A stretch of 64,000 bases of DNA, from positions 8,384,501 to 8,448,500 of the forward strand of contig OX359189.1 of NCBI GenBank assembly GCA_947172415.1. The letters are read 5' to 3'. The notes under the pieces are model-generated. The model did no database searches, was not told the DNA's origin, and saw nothing but the letters and a program-made list of their open reading frames with translations. The stretch's first letter is position 1, and each line of letters opens with the position of its first letter. A program made the position numbers and the translations under genes. Positions 22,310 through 34,444 of this stretch are shown piece by piece. Source of the DNA: Chondrosia reniformis (taxonomy: Eukaryota > Porifera > Demospongiae > Chondrillida > Chondrillidae).

Positions 22310-25300
22310 CTATAAGTTCGAATCTGCTTGCTGCAAGATTCCAATTGAGACATAGGCAGGATTTTCATTTATTGGAACATTCATTGTACTTGAGCCTGGT
22401 GAATGGGAGCTACCTCCACTATCCTCTTTTGAATCTGTTGTACCTATTTTAATATACAAGGTAGAGAGATGGTCTATATATATGCTTTTGAGAAAAATAC
22501 TGTAATCAGCTATAGAAAAACATGTTAAACAATTAAGTAATTTGCATAATTTATATTATATAGGTCATATTTCTTAGTTGGTGGACTAATGAAAAGCAGT
22601 TATTGCTTCCCAGTCACCCAAGATGTAAATATCATCAAAAAACCACAGACAGCCATTTCACCTTCTTGGGATTATCAGTGTGGTATTACACTTCTGGTGG
22701 TGACTTTGGATGCTGTCTGTGGCTCTCTGAAAATAATTCCATCTTGGGTGACATCACTGGTTGCCAATTTCAGTCCCCCAGATGAGAAAAGACCTTGGTC
22801 ACTTGTCTGGTCTGGTATAATAATATAATTCCAAATATTAAAAAGTTATCATGGTATACTATATAACTCCACATTGAATATTAATTGATTCCAATGATCA
22901 CGAGTACATGCATGCATGCATATTACTATCCTACATACCTCTTCCTTCTATATTATTTGTATTTCTTCTCTTATACATACAAATAGCTGCAATAGATAGG
23001 GCTAATAAGACACTCCAACTGACAATCAGTAATGAAGTTACCACTCCAAATAGAGCCACCCACATACTCAAAGTTCTTAGGTTGCCTATACATATATGAA
23101 TTTATGTAAAAGAATAGAACACAATAATTTTGCATAAATACAAACCTGTAAATATAATGTTAATCCTGGTTTCAAGACTCCTGATATTAAAGTTCTCATT
23201 ACAATAAGCTCTTAGACTAACTCCAATTTCATAAGATGTACCAGAAGCAATCCCTTCAATAGTGTAGGATGTTTCAGTTGTGTTAAACAGTTTGTCTTGC
23301 CATTTTACCTTGTACACAAAATTACATTCTTTATAGCATTCATCCCTGTGAAACCACTGAAGTGTTACTTTATCTTCATCAATGGAATAATTTCTAAACT
23401 CAGGAACATTTAATGTTTCTATGAATATTATATCAGAATGCAAATAAGTGCACATGCCTACATACGTATACTAAACAAATTCTTACGAGTTTAAACATTG
23501 ACATGTAAATGGATTTTAGGATGTTTGTATTATACAGTACGACAAACGTGACATTTCCAGATAATACAGTATGACAAACGTGACATTTCCAGATAATACA
23601 GTATGACAAACGTGACATTTCCAGATAATACAGTATGACAAACGTGACATTTCCAGATAATACAGTATGACAAACGTGACATTTCCAGATAATACAGTAT
23701 GACAAACGTAACATTTCCAGATAATACAGTACGACAAACGTGACATTTCCAGAATATAAAGTATGACAAACTAATATACATAGACAAGATTAACAGTGCA
23801 ATTATATAAATGTACAATTTTTTACAAGTGAAGGTTAATTGCATGTATATACGTTTATGTCATATTTGACATTGTGTACTGTATTTATATATGCTCTACA
23901 TATTCAACAATATACACTAATTATAAAGGATATTTGCGAACCAAAAATGTCTTGCTCAATCAACTTGCCCACTGCATAAAACTCTAAAACTAAAGTTTCA
24001 CTCTCCTCCATACTACCATCAGCATACACAACAGCACAAGAGTAGTTAGCCTCTCCTTGAGTGACAAAAGGTTTTCTTGCCAACAGGACAAAAGTGGTTC
24101 TATCAGTAAAGTCATATCTTGTCACGTAAGGCTTATAGACAGGGACTGTGATAGGTTCTTGATTAGCTAAAAGGATTAATGGATTGAAGTTAGCAAATAT
24201 TTTCCCAGATTTGGATGTCTTAGCCTCCAAGTTGTGATGCCTGCAAACAATGTTGACAGTTCGATCAAAGCATATGGGGGATTTTTGATTAGTAATCAAC
24301 CTCAGAGCATCTGTAGAAGGAATAAGGTTCAGAAACATTAATATATATTAGTAGACTGTTGATGAGCCAAAAAAAGTACACACGTGTCTACACTACAATC
24401 AACTTGAGAAAGAGGTGCAACATATGCATGCATATGGTTACATGTTTTATACAAATATCCTTGGCAATGTATGTATATATGTATGTACAGTACATACTTG
24501 AAAGCTTTAAAAAGCAGCATGTTTTATCAATCATACCTAAAGTTGTAACAGAAATGTCCAGTGGGTCACTGTTCTGATGTGAAGCTGATATTGCTGTAAT
24601 CCTTATGGTGTATGTTGTACTGGGAATAACATCTTTGATTATGAATTTCGGTTTACTGGTAATGAAATATTTCTTTTCATTTATCAAATTCAAAGAAAGA
24701 TTAAAATGAAAATTCTCTCTTTCAAAACAAGTATTATTATGCTCCCATTCAAGTGGTATACTGGTGCTCCTATTTTCAACATTCAATAAAACAGGTCGAA
24801 GAGGCATTCCTATATTTATGTATATATGACAGGAAAACATATAACATTATGTGTGTATGGCTGTATACATGCAATAAAACATGTCATATATACTGTATGT
24901 AAATCATGTCAACGGCATATACATAATAGCATAATGGTCTCCATATGTCATCATGGCCTTAAAGATTATACATACGTAGACCGCCACACCTTTTGAGCAA
25001 AGGTACTACCAAGTACGTATATGCTGTGGAGGAGCAGTTGAGGACCAAACACATTTTTACTTAATTGCAATAAGTTTAATATCACAAGAACTGTTCTATT
25101 CTCCCTTTGCTATCATATCAATTCTTATGCTCTATCAGAATTGGAAAAACTGCATTTCATTATATCCACATCCAATAAAAATTTATCCATCTCATATATA
25201 TCCATTATGTACAGTCTATTTTATTCCCTTCTTGTATCTCTCCGATCCTGCTAGTGACTAATAAGCCAGAACTGGTTGGTCAGTCTCTTGCCTTCTGCAG

Positions 25301-25848
25301 TCTTTTTAATAATCAATGTTATTATTATACACATACGTATATACCAACATACCTATTGGCTTAACTGCTACACTATTGCTATATTCGGCCTCCTTTGCCT
25401 CACTGTTGTATATATAGCACCTGAAGCTATAATATGAAGAGCTTTGAAAATCTGGAAATGTCACGTTTATCCTCAAAATTGTGATATCTGACTGTAGACT
25501 AAGTGGCACTAGATCTGGTGTAAAACTACTGCCATTTTTCTCCCAAAACACAGCTGGCAAGTATACCGAACCCATAGAATCTAATACTGGATGTCTACAA
25601 GTCAACTCTGTGATTTTTCCATAGCAAACTGTCTGATCTAGTAATAATGATATCTCTCCATTTGTAACAGCTACAATGTGTACATAGAAAGTATTTGGAT
25701 AATTAAATGCAGTGAAATGCATTCAGAGACTATTAATATTATACATATAAATAATAAATAAATAAAATTAATAATGAATTGCAATGATAGATGAGTACAT
25801 ACCTGTAATTAATACAAAGCAGACTAGTGAAAAAGAATAAGGGGTCAT
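22310..25848 (-). CDS. Ig-FN3-Ig-FN3 transmembrane receptor with NPAY tail
   Basis: This is the best-resolved full-length gene. Exons are 25803-25848 (leader, ATG 25848), 25353-25670 (Ig), 24537-24809 (FN3), 23969-24310 (Ig), 23146-23418 (FN3), 22939-23085 (TM) and 22310-22443 (tail and TAG). They give 510 residues, every junction phase 1. The first Ig has L-T-C-R-H, V-F-W-E-K and F-R-C-Y. The second ends in the family-typical G-E-A-N-Y-S-C but lacks the V-W-M-K stretch. The TM segment is followed by M-Y-K-R-R. The tail has N-E-N-P-A-Y-V-S-I, an NPxY motif shared with other family tails. The 23969 donor reads G|GCAAGT, a GC-AG intron. A 32-bp minisatellite lies in that intron. The role is probably surface recognition; the ligand is unknown. 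Confidence 0.88.
23534..23765. repeat. 32-bp tandem minisatellite, about 7 copies
   Basis: The unit begins ACAGTATGACAAACG and repeats every 32 bp from 23534, with full copies starting at 23534, 23566, 23598, 23630, 23662, 23694 and 23726 and a partial eighth. Copies differ at only one or two bases. Because 32 is not a multiple of 3 and the unit has no minus-strand stop, it stays open in all three minus frames; these open frames are artefacts. It lies in the intron between the second Ig and second FN3 exons of the 22310-25848 gene. Confidence 0.93.
24990..25280 (+). mobile_element. Possible decayed LINE C-terminus
   Basis: The plus strand reads C-C-G-G-A-V-E-D-Q-T-H-F-Y-L, resembling the Cys/His motif near the end of many non-LTR retrotransposon proteins, followed by about 50 open codons. 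No other part of an element is seen. It lies in the intron between first Ig and first FN3 exons of the receptor gene. Confidence 0.35.
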
Positions 25849-26011
25849 CACCACTATTATAGATAATCACAATATCTTGGAGGTAAGAACACAGTATATT
25901 TACTCACTGGTAAACAAGTTAATCAAATCACATTCTGCAATTGAAAGTGATGTGCAACATTGATGTTTATAATAGAATAGAAGATTCACAGCTATATAGG
26001 TTAAGTGATCT

Positions 26012-26150
26012 TTGGGAAGGTACATCCTTCGACTTTATGAGCATTTAGAAATGCATGCAGTTTGGTTCTTGCATTTCTAAACACTCATAAAGTCAAAGAA
26101 TGTACCATCCCAAAGATAAGTTTGACACGGTTATGAGGAATCCTTATTCT
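26012..26150. repeat. Palindromic repeat copy
   Basis: This hairpin reads GGTACATCCTTCGAC...GCATTTAGAAATGCATGCAG and returns to GTACCATCCC, followed by AAGATAAGTTTGACACGG. It belongs to the family at 4425-4640 but lacks the CTGAAGA/GAAA core. It lies between the divergent starts of the minus-strand gene (25848) and plus-strand gene (27235). Confidence 0.65.
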
Positions 26151-26159
26151 TTTTTAGGT

Positions 26160-27234
26160 TAAGTTGCAGTTTATACATATGAGAAAATGAATACTGATGA
26201 AATCAGTGTTATATTACAAGTTCATATTTAAATGGCAGGCATGATAACACCATAGTTTTCATTCTGTATATGGTAGATTGTACATGTACTTATGCATACA
26301 TTACAATTATAATTATAGATATATATGTACGTATATTCATTTTACACCTACATACTGTCAATTTCAGGTCATACTGACTGGAATGTGGTGTAAGTACAAT
26401 AGTACCTTATAGCTTCCCATAGCTAGCTTCCTACATAATTAGTCTGCCATACCAAACACTGTTTAGATTAAGTTTGAATAAACATGTTATTCATACACAT
26501 ATTCCTGTTTACTGTGTACATTAATGTCTTATCTCCCACTGGTACAGCCTTTATGTCTCCATGATGTTTGGGGCTTATTCTGTCAATCTGGCTTAACTGC
26601 ACATTCCTACAAAACAGAACTCTCATCTGTATGTTAGTGTTTGTCACTATAAATACTAGCTGTCTATTGCTATTAATATTTTAGTTGCAATTACTTCAAA
26701 TACATACACAAAACTGAAAAGTGATCCATTGACATGTAAAAGGTTGTTATACTTGTTCCTAGCTAATCAATGATCAGCTCTGATTTTGTTGGCAAATTAT
26801 TTTCATGCATGGGGGTATATAGACCAGGTGTACAAGTTTTATATACATATAGCATATATGTATCATCTATAGTTTGTATATATGCCTTATTTTAGCTAGT
26901 TAAAATATTGTTGCTTGAATCATATCACATATGTATGTATGTAATGCTGAATATGTAAAACTGGAAGTCCATAAAATATGGTAGATAATGGTTTGGTATT
27001 AGTGCTTGTAATAAACACCACCGGATATATGATTAGGATCAATATATATACAGTGTACATACAAAAGTTGTATAGTGAAACTTAAGTGACTAAACCATTA
27101 CAAATCACTTCTGGCATCAGCAGATGCCTTTACAACAAAATCGTACTTCCGGGTGAATCGATAGACGACCATTTTTGTTACGTCATTTATGTAGTTTGCG
27201 CCGAACTGGGAAAGAAAAATTTGGGGAGAATCAA
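26160..27234. other. Divergent intergenic region
   Basis: This interval separates two receptor genes transcribed away from each other, so both promoters should lie here or just outside. I see no exon, clear TATA arrangement or other diagnostic promoter. About 27125-27190 is the least AT-rich part and immediately precedes the plus-strand ATG. Confidence 0.4.
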
Positions 27235-29800
27235 ATGGCTGTTGTACTAAGTCTTGTACTATGGATATCGATATTTTTTGTTAGTGGTAAGTTTTTAGAA
27301 ATCATATATTCTAAGACCAGTAAACTAAACTATTCAACTGTCTTCATCAGTGGTAGAATACGGAGGTAGAAAGATAGGTAAATGTATGCGAAAAAGTATG
27401 ATTCGCGGTAAATCTCTGCGGATAATTAGGAACGGTGTGGAAATTAATAGAATGTTTACAATAAACATTAGATAACAGGTGAGGGGCTGTGCTTACAGTT
27501 CTAAAACGGGGATCTGATGCAACTACACTGTATAGTGTGATGGATGTGACTGAAAGAAGCAACTAGAGGTTCGGGTTAGTATATACGTAGATATATCTTT
27601 AGATCTGATATGCCAAGCCCCTAGGATGCACCAATTGTGGTTATAGTCAACGGGCTTAGCTTGGGAATATGCTTTAGGGTGACTAATGGCTTGGTCTTGG
27701 AATCTCTGGATGTGATCAAGGAGGGATGCTGTGCATATATCATCTATGTATTTCGAACAATGTGGCAGAAATGGAAATAGATAGGACAATATTTATATTA
27801 AAATGCATAGGAAACAATTTTAGTTTGAGTATGAGTCTAAAGTCATTTGATATTTGTTTTCCTATTACATACGTAGTCTAAATGTTATTATTTTTAACTC
27901 TAATATCTTGTTCACCATCCATTGATAATATATTTTGTGTACATCAAAGATATGTCTATTATTATGTTTAGACACTAGATCTGTCCCATTTGTTGTTGCT
28001 AGGTGAGGCTACTGTTACAATCACTGCTCCATCAAGTCTTCCTTGTTTTGGTAAAACCTACAAGTTAATATGTACACATCCTGTATTGGATGGAGAAACT
28101 AATATTAGATGGGAGAGAAATGGAACTGGATTTAGTACATCAGCTAGTACCACTCATCAGTCAGTTGAGACTAGTACAACTACTACTACTCTGACTATCA
28201 CTGTGACCAGAGAAGAGTTTGAGAATATAGTATACAGTTGCAAATGTCTCACTGTTAACACAAGTACTGACACTGTTGTAAGAATCTACAGTAATAACGT
28301 CACTGTAGATCCACTTGGTAAGGATGAATGTTTTTAGTGTTCACTGTTGACAAGCCAATTATGCCTCTGCCAATCTATCTTGCCTTTTAGAGAAACCAAA
28401 TACACCAAACTTAACTTTAACTGGTAAACAATATTTTGTTATGTTTAATGACTGGTGTTTTGAAGAGTACAAGTTCCAATATAAAGTACAAGTTTGTGAA
28501 TGTACACAGTCCAATGGGAGGATGGATCATGGCAATTGTACAGCTTATAACAAACATCAAGGAACTTTTGCACTTTACCATCAAGGAGGCTTGACCTATG
28601 CAGCTACGTGTACTGTTAGTATTGTAGATACTAATATTTCAAGTACTGCTTTCAACTTAAACAATGGTAAGATGACAGTTACTGAATAACTCTTTAATAG
28701 CAATAATCCTCTTCTATATAATCATTTAGAGGTCATTCAAAAAGATGAATGTCCCAAGAATGACTTGAAAGTGGAAGAAACAGAAAATAAAGATGGTGGT
28801 AGTACTGCCAAATAAGGTGGTAGAGTTGGAGAAGGAACTGCAAAGTAGTACTGTGAAGAATCAACCCCAAGATACCTCAAAGGCAGAACCACATTTTGGT
28901 AGTCCAACAAGTCCACTACTCTCACTCGCCAAAGGTGATGGTTTTGTGTTCGCATCTAATGATAAGGCGGCTTCGTCTCTTAGATTTCCTGGATCGGTTA
29001 GTTTTTTTGGTTACAGTTGGTTGTTGTGACATAAATGAGCTTAAAATTACTTTGTATAGGATGAGAATGAAGAACCTTCAGAGGAAGAAAGACAGCCAAC
29101 TGTTAATCAGGTATTTAGATATTGTCTACATACGTATGTACATACGTACATAGTATCTGCTTACACGTGTTGCATGCTTAAGAGTGCATATGTACATAAC
29201 TGGCTTAAATATAACCTGCGTGTAAATTAAGTTTCCCTTTAGAATGGTTCATCTTCTAAATATCTAAAAGCAGAAATAACAATACGTATTTAATAAAGGT
29301 TTATTGCACAAGAGGTTTAGGGATGAAAGATAGTATCAGAACAATTAGGGAGAGGTCTTTATTTACCTTTTCCTTCATTTTTATGTAGGTACAATTTGAA
29401 GAAGACAGTGTAAGAAAGGTAATAGTGCTGATCATCCTAAACAACAGTATAGAGCTGTTGTTATTTATCATAATGTTTTATTGATTATAGAGGGGTACAG
29501 CAACAAAGACTAATACAACCAGACAAGCACTTGAAAGCAATAATGAGAAAGTAAGCTTCACTCTCCATCTTTAGAAGCTTGAACAATCATATGACTAATT
29601 CTTTCCAATAGGGCCAAGGGATTGCCACTACTACTAACCCAATGGTAAGTGCATATACAAGACTATAAAAGTGTATTACTGTACTTGTGTGTTATATTAA
29701 TTCTTCCTGATTTGTTCAATTACAGTTTGAGGACAGCTTACCTGATCACGAGGACATACTTAATGAACCTCAACCTCCTAATGATTGTACAGTGAAGTGA
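27235..29800 (+). CDS. Ig-FN3 receptor, short cassette, TM-less
   Basis: Exons are 27235-27286 (leader, ATG 27235), 28003-28317 (Ig) and 28391-28666 (FN3). Then comes either 28730-28815 (hydrophilic, ends TAA) or a skip to 28824-28996, followed by 29060-29110, 29389-29418, 29491-29550, 29612-29644 and 29726-29800. Skipping 28730 keeps frame and gives 354 residues. Ig: L-I-C-T-H-P, I-R-W-E-R and Y-S-C-K-C. The five small tail exons match those of the gene at 48629-50623 and have intact sites. The linker and TM exons present in that paralogue are missing here: only about 160 bp separate FN3 from the cytoplasmic exon. The product would be secreted or cytosol-tailed without an anchor. The leader and Ig exons may also splice to the cassette at 29986-31801. 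Confidence 0.68.
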
Positions 29801-29985
29801 AGTGCAGCCAACATTAACATAGATTAACTGATAATGTTGTTTGTGTTTTGCTTGTAGAAAGGTTGTGATTTATATTTTATTTTTGCATATATCTTCTGTG
29901 TAAGCTGTATACATATGAATAATCTAGTATGCCATGCTATGTCTAATTATGTACGTATTTAGCATTATCATTATTAATTGTGCAG

Positions 29986-31801
29986 AGCAATCACTTAAAC
30001 CACATGTCAGCTTGGTAAACAATCGAAGCACTATGCTACCTCTCAAATGGACTCATAATAAGGCTTGTTTTGAAGATCTCTCCTTCACCTACAACCTCAC
30101 AGCACTAGCTCCTACACCAAAATGTAGTAAGACTGTCATTACTAATGAGACAGAGGCTGTCATTGATGGACTGTGTTCAGGAACTGAGTATGAGATTACC
30201 ATATTTGGAGTATCAGGAGATGTGAAGACTAAACCTGTCAGGGAAACCCTTCTAACCTTAGGTAAGCAAGCAGGGTTTCATTCAGGGGAGGGGAAGATGG
30301 GGTATCCCCCTTGGATTTAGGTTGCCACTTAACTATTTTATCAAGGTATGACAATGCCCCTGCAAAATTTTTAGCCCCCTTACAAAAATTTCTGGATGAA
30401 ACCTCGGCAAGGGTTTATGAAACCAAACATATTAATTGATTGACACTGTCTTCACTTTTATTTCTTTTATTCTCTTTTAAGTCATGTTTTTTCGATTATA
30501 TATTTGTGTGATATTTTCAATTTGTAGAGTCAACTCAGTTGTTTACCAGTCACAATGAAAGTTACCATGGAGATTTGATAACACTAATATGTAGCTACCA
30601 TGATATTACAGAAGAAGTAAACAAAACCTTAATTTTCAACCTTAGAAATCCATTTTGGAGAATGAATGATATTATACTCCATAATCACAGTTACCATACA
30701 TTGTTTCACAATCCCCAAGTGTCAAGCATTCAAATTGTAGCAAACACTGATTCATCAGAGGTTAATGTGAATTTCAGTTGTTTTACTTTTTTGAATGACG
30801 GATGGATGGAAGAGAGTAATATAGTAACAGTTCAGTTTGTGGAAGATTTATTGCCAAGTAGGTCAAGTTGCTTGTCGAATATAAAAGAAATCATCACTTA
30901 AGCATAATATGCCTATTTTTCATAGTATACTTTACCCCTGTACTTTAATTGTACACATGTTAAAGTATATACAGTATGTATCTGTATATTTAAATTGTAA
31001 AGTTGACTTTATATATATGTGTACGTATAGGCAGACCAGGAAAATCGCTTCGCAAAGTAATTGGCACTTTGTACACTGTCATTGGAATTGAGAGCTTCCT
31101 TTTTGTGCTAATGATTGTTATCCTCTTTGGATTGACCCTTTACATTATCAAGACAAAACATGCAAAGAAAAATGGTTTGTAATATAAATCAATCAATCTT
31201 ATTTAGGTGTGAGGGCCTATTAGCCAAAATGGCTAATTTACAAGGAGCCCACCATAACTAAAATTTCTCTTTACATTACATTACATTACATTCTAGATAT
31301 TAAATTTGATGAAATTAGTGTACTCATTTCACTAGTATGTACGTACGTATGTACTATGTATGTGCATCTGTTTAAGCAAATCAATTTATGGGTGAATGTA
31401 AGTAGATAATGTATGCATTTCATTTGTTCTGAGATACAGCACACATTAGGAATTAAAATGTGTGAAACTTATTATAATTATTTGTATCCATGATCTCTGG
31501 AACTTCTAAATCTGACAAAGGAGGGAGGATTCCTAATGTTACAGAACAGCAGAATCCAGAAAGCATGTTGTATCTCAAAACAAATGAAATGCATACGTTA
31601 TCTACTTACATCCACCCACTAGTCTCCTCCGGATCATCAGATACTTTTAAATCTGAAGAAGAAGGAGAGATAGTTCCTAACCTAAATGAAGGTGTTACAG
31701 AACAGCAGAACCCAGCTTATGTACCTCTGGAAGAATGTAGGATTTTGAGAGCTCCAGAGGGGTCAAGTCAATCACCTCAATATGTTAATGATAACATGTG
31801 A
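29986..31801 (+). CDS. FN3-Ig-TM-tail cassette, no Ig exon of its own
   Basis: Exons are 29986-30261 (FN3), 30528-30857 (Ig), 31031-31174 (TM) and a tail ending TGA at 31799-31801, whose acceptor near 31490 is unresolved. The first exon has an acceptor in phase 1 and starts only 185 bp after the preceding coding sequence. The likeliest use is therefore as an alternative 3' end for the leader and Ig exons at 27235-28317. Alternatively, an ATG at 29934 opens a hydrophobic leader-like stretch in frame with the FN3, which could make it independent. Ig: L-I-C-S-Y-H, P-F-W-R-M and F-S-C-F. The tail holds two related blocks, V-T-E-Q-Q-N-P-E and V-T-E-Q-Q-N-P-A-Y-V-P-L-E, and ends Q-Y-V-N-D-N-M. Confidence 0.7.
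30268..30425. repeat. Probable MITE fragment in intron
   Basis: GGGTTTCATTCAGGGGAGGGG at one end and TTTCTGGATGAAACC at the other give partial inverted complementarity (GGTTTCATYC). The interior holds CCCCCTTGGAT and CCCCTTACAAAAATTT blocks unlike the surrounding AT-rich intron. Non-coding. Confidence 0.4.
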
Positions 31802-32148
31802 CATTCCTCTTATGTGTACCCAGTGGCAAATTATTAATCACATGATGGAATCACATGGTTTTATTGAATTGTATTACAAAAATGAAACATGTTTCAGTGA
31901 CTAATAGTAATTTATGTACTTATACGAATATACGTATATGGGACCTTGATAATTTTAGTTCTACAGTAGTTTGTTTTCATAAGTTGGTACGTCTCGAGTA
32001 GATAGTCCCACCTCCATATATAGATGGAGCAGTTAGTGTAACAGTAGTCTCTCCCATAGCTAATACCCTCCATTTTTGATGACATAATAATAACAGGACC
32101 ATATATAGACTGACTGTCTTAGGAATGAACTGAGAATTCCGATGCACA
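31802..32148 (+). promoter_or_regulatory. Intergenic region with conserved pre-leader block
   Basis: At about 32069-32105 the sequence CCTCCATTTTTGATGACATAATAA...GACCATATATAGAC closely matches blocks at 43647-43674 and 48547-48586. Each lies about 50-100 bp upstream of the leader ATG of a related plus-strand gene. Conservation outside coding sequence suggests a shared core promoter or 5' UTR, but recent duplication alone could explain it. Confidence 0.45.
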
Positions 32149-32748
32149 ATGTTTTGCTACGCAGTTCTACTTTATTTGATTTCAGTGGCCGGGCGTAAGT
32201 TCATTTAGGATTATCATCTACCTTTTTGTTTTGTTGGCCATTTATTTACAATACCTAACTGAACCTTCCGTATATCTAGCCACTACTAATACTGTTACAC
32301 TCACTGCTCCATCAAGTCCTCCTTGTTTTGGTCAAACCTACAAGTTAACATGTACACATCCTGTACTTCATGCTGATACTAATGTTAGATGGGAGAGAAA
32401 TGGAAGTGGATTTAATCCTCAGTCTACTCCTAATCATGATGATGACGGTGGTAATACTCCAACTACTACTACTCTGACTATCACTGTGACCAGAGAAGAG
32501 TTTGAGAATAAATTCTACACTTACAGATGTTTCACATTTGATCTCATTGTTGGTTTATCTAATCCAAATAGAGTCATCAGTAATGAGGCTACTGTAGATC
32601 CACCTGGTGAGTGATGTTATATGTGGTTTTGATGCTACTGCTGACCGTATTAGTAGTCAGTTCATAATACCATTTCCAATCTACTTCATAGAGAGGCCAT
32701 CAAATCCTCAACTGCAATTACAGAGTCCCAACATGTTGTTAGTGAAAA
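32149..32748 (+). pseudogene. Leader and Ig exons of a short-cassette receptor, broken in FN3
   Basis: The leader ATG at about 32149 gives M-F-C-Y-A-V-L-L-Y-L with a C|GTAAGT donor, followed by an Ig exon (about 32280-32607). Its sequence is nearly that of the Ig at 43878-44207: L-T-C-T-H-P, V-R-W-E-R and Y-R-C-F. The FN3 exon begins normally at the AG-AGG-CCA after 32690. Homology ends near 32748, after only about 19 codons, in unrelated sequence containing a TATACGTATATA run. No TM or tail of this type follows. The leader and Ig exons are intact, so they could still be spliced to something downstream. Confidence 0.75.
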
Positions 32749-32749
32749 T

Positions 32750-33740
32750 GGCAGTACATATACGTATATAGTTACTGGAAGGTCTACACAAACAAAACAA
32801 GAAACAAGCTTAAGACATGTACATGCATACTGTACTGTGATCATGTGATCGACATGTAAACCATTGAACACATGTTTATAGATATAAAGAGGTTTGTGCT
32901 TCTTGTGTTGTGTATATAGGTTTCAGTTGCATGGTCAATCACCTCCTGCATATTTTGATATAGAAGAAGTAATTTAACTATAGAGATTCATGTATCTACT
33001 ACAGTACAATTGGATGGCTACTTAATAGTAATACGTTAATCCTGGATTGAATAAATGAAGATGACTCTAGTATGTCGCACATGCAGTTCATTTATGCAAA
33101 TAACTATGTTGTTTACATTATTTGCCACCTCGATTTACAAATGATAGCAATCAATCTTTGGGATGGTACATCCTTCGACTTTTGAGCGTTTAAAAACGCA
33201 GTTTGGTTTCGTTTCAACCCTGGGGATCTTCTTCAATTTTGAAAGAGTATCTTAATTAAATCTAATGATGAGGTGCTTAGATACATGTATACAGTATATG
33301 GATATAAAGAGAAACCATACATACAATTCTAAATCTTTATATAGTCCATCAATCATACACTATTGGTATATAGCTGGCCATGGAAGCAAAAAATTAATTA
33401 GGAATTTTGTTTGAACAAAATTGTATCCAACTGACAAACAAATAAAATGATTCCTTCTTACCATCCAAAGCATAATAATATTTTAATGAATTAACATGAA
33501 TACAATTTTTGTTAATTTCTATTTCATTTATTCTAAAGGAATTGTTTTGTAATCTTATGATTATATACAATTTAGTATCTTGGCTCTGAAGTGACCTCAA
33601 TACTATAGACTTTATTATTTAAAACAGATTACATGAGCTCCTAGCTGGTAATAACTTTAATCCTGGAAAAAATGGGGGAGAGTAAGGTTCAAATAAATTC
33701 TTATATCAAATATATAGCACTGTTGCATATAATCTCTTAT
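32750..33740. other. Non-coding insert with degenerate palindromic repeat
   Basis: There is no exon. At 33155-33245 there is half of the palindromic repeat family (GGGATGGTACATCCTTCGAC ... CCTGGGGATCTTCTTCAA); its minus-strand core reads TTGAAGA where other copies have CTGAAGA. The interval separates the 5' and 3' receptor pseudogene pieces. Confidence 0.5.
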
Positions 33741-33744
33741 ATGA

Positions 33745-34441
33745 CATTTTGAGGAATACAGCCACTACTGAAACATCCTACATTATCGAATGTCTTACTC
33801 CTGGTACATCTTATGAGATTGGAGTTGGAGCTTATTGTAAAGAGAAAGCAAGCATGAAAATGTACAGAAATGTAACTCTTACAGTTGTATCAGCCTGTAA
33901 GTTATCAACAGGATATATCCTGCATATGTATATATAACTTTTAGGGATGCTTAAATTGCATTCATGCTATTAAAAAATATACTGTATATATACTGCTAAC
34001 ATCACATGCATGTTTTTGTATATAGCTTCCATTAATCATGAGGTTACTATATTGTACACAGTAGTAGTTGGAGAATCAATTATTATTGTTACTATGGTAA
34101 CTATTGGACAAGTTGCAGTGACAGTGTATTGCATTAGGAAAAAAGCTACTCAGTTTAAGGGTAAATCAAGTATGTTCATATATATACGTAATAGTCGACA
34201 GTATATGTATATGTGATTACTATATTGGCTTTGGTTATATAGCAAGTACGTATATACGTATGTATATAGAAGCATCATGTTCAAATTCCCTTATTTAATA
34301 CCTACATATATAGATGGCACAATAATTCTGAGAAATCTGACAATATTGACAGAGGCGTTTATATATATTGATCAAGCTGTAGTAATAGAAAGAAACCCAT
34401 GTTATCTACCACTTGAAAATAGGAGGAATATGAGATTGTAG
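33745..34441 (+). pseudogene. 3' half of a receptor gene: part FN3, TM, NPCY tail
   Basis: The second half of an FN3 exon (to donor 33896) matches 47055-47189 closely (T-E-T-S-Y, L-T-P-G-T-S-Y-E-I-G-V). An intact TM exon (34026-34160) ends C-I-R-K-K. An intact tail exon (34314-34441) ends in TAG and carries N-P-C-Y-L-P-L-E. The first half of the FN3 and everything upstream is missing: homology begins abruptly near 33745. Together with 32149-32748 it may be one locus that lost its middle. Intact splice sites and tail suggest recent loss. Confidence 0.78.
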
Positions 34442-34444
34442 ACA

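Noticed and set aside
23433-23844. Three overlapping minus-strand open frames of 76-104 codons
   Set aside because: They are readings of one 32-bp minisatellite with no stops in any minus frame, inside an intron.
29934-29985. Independent signal peptide for the cassette at 29986-31801
   Set aside because: An ATG opens a hydrophobic stretch in frame with the FN3, but the paralogous cassette at 50863 has a stop there and the acceptor at 29984-29985 is well formed. Kept only as an alternative.
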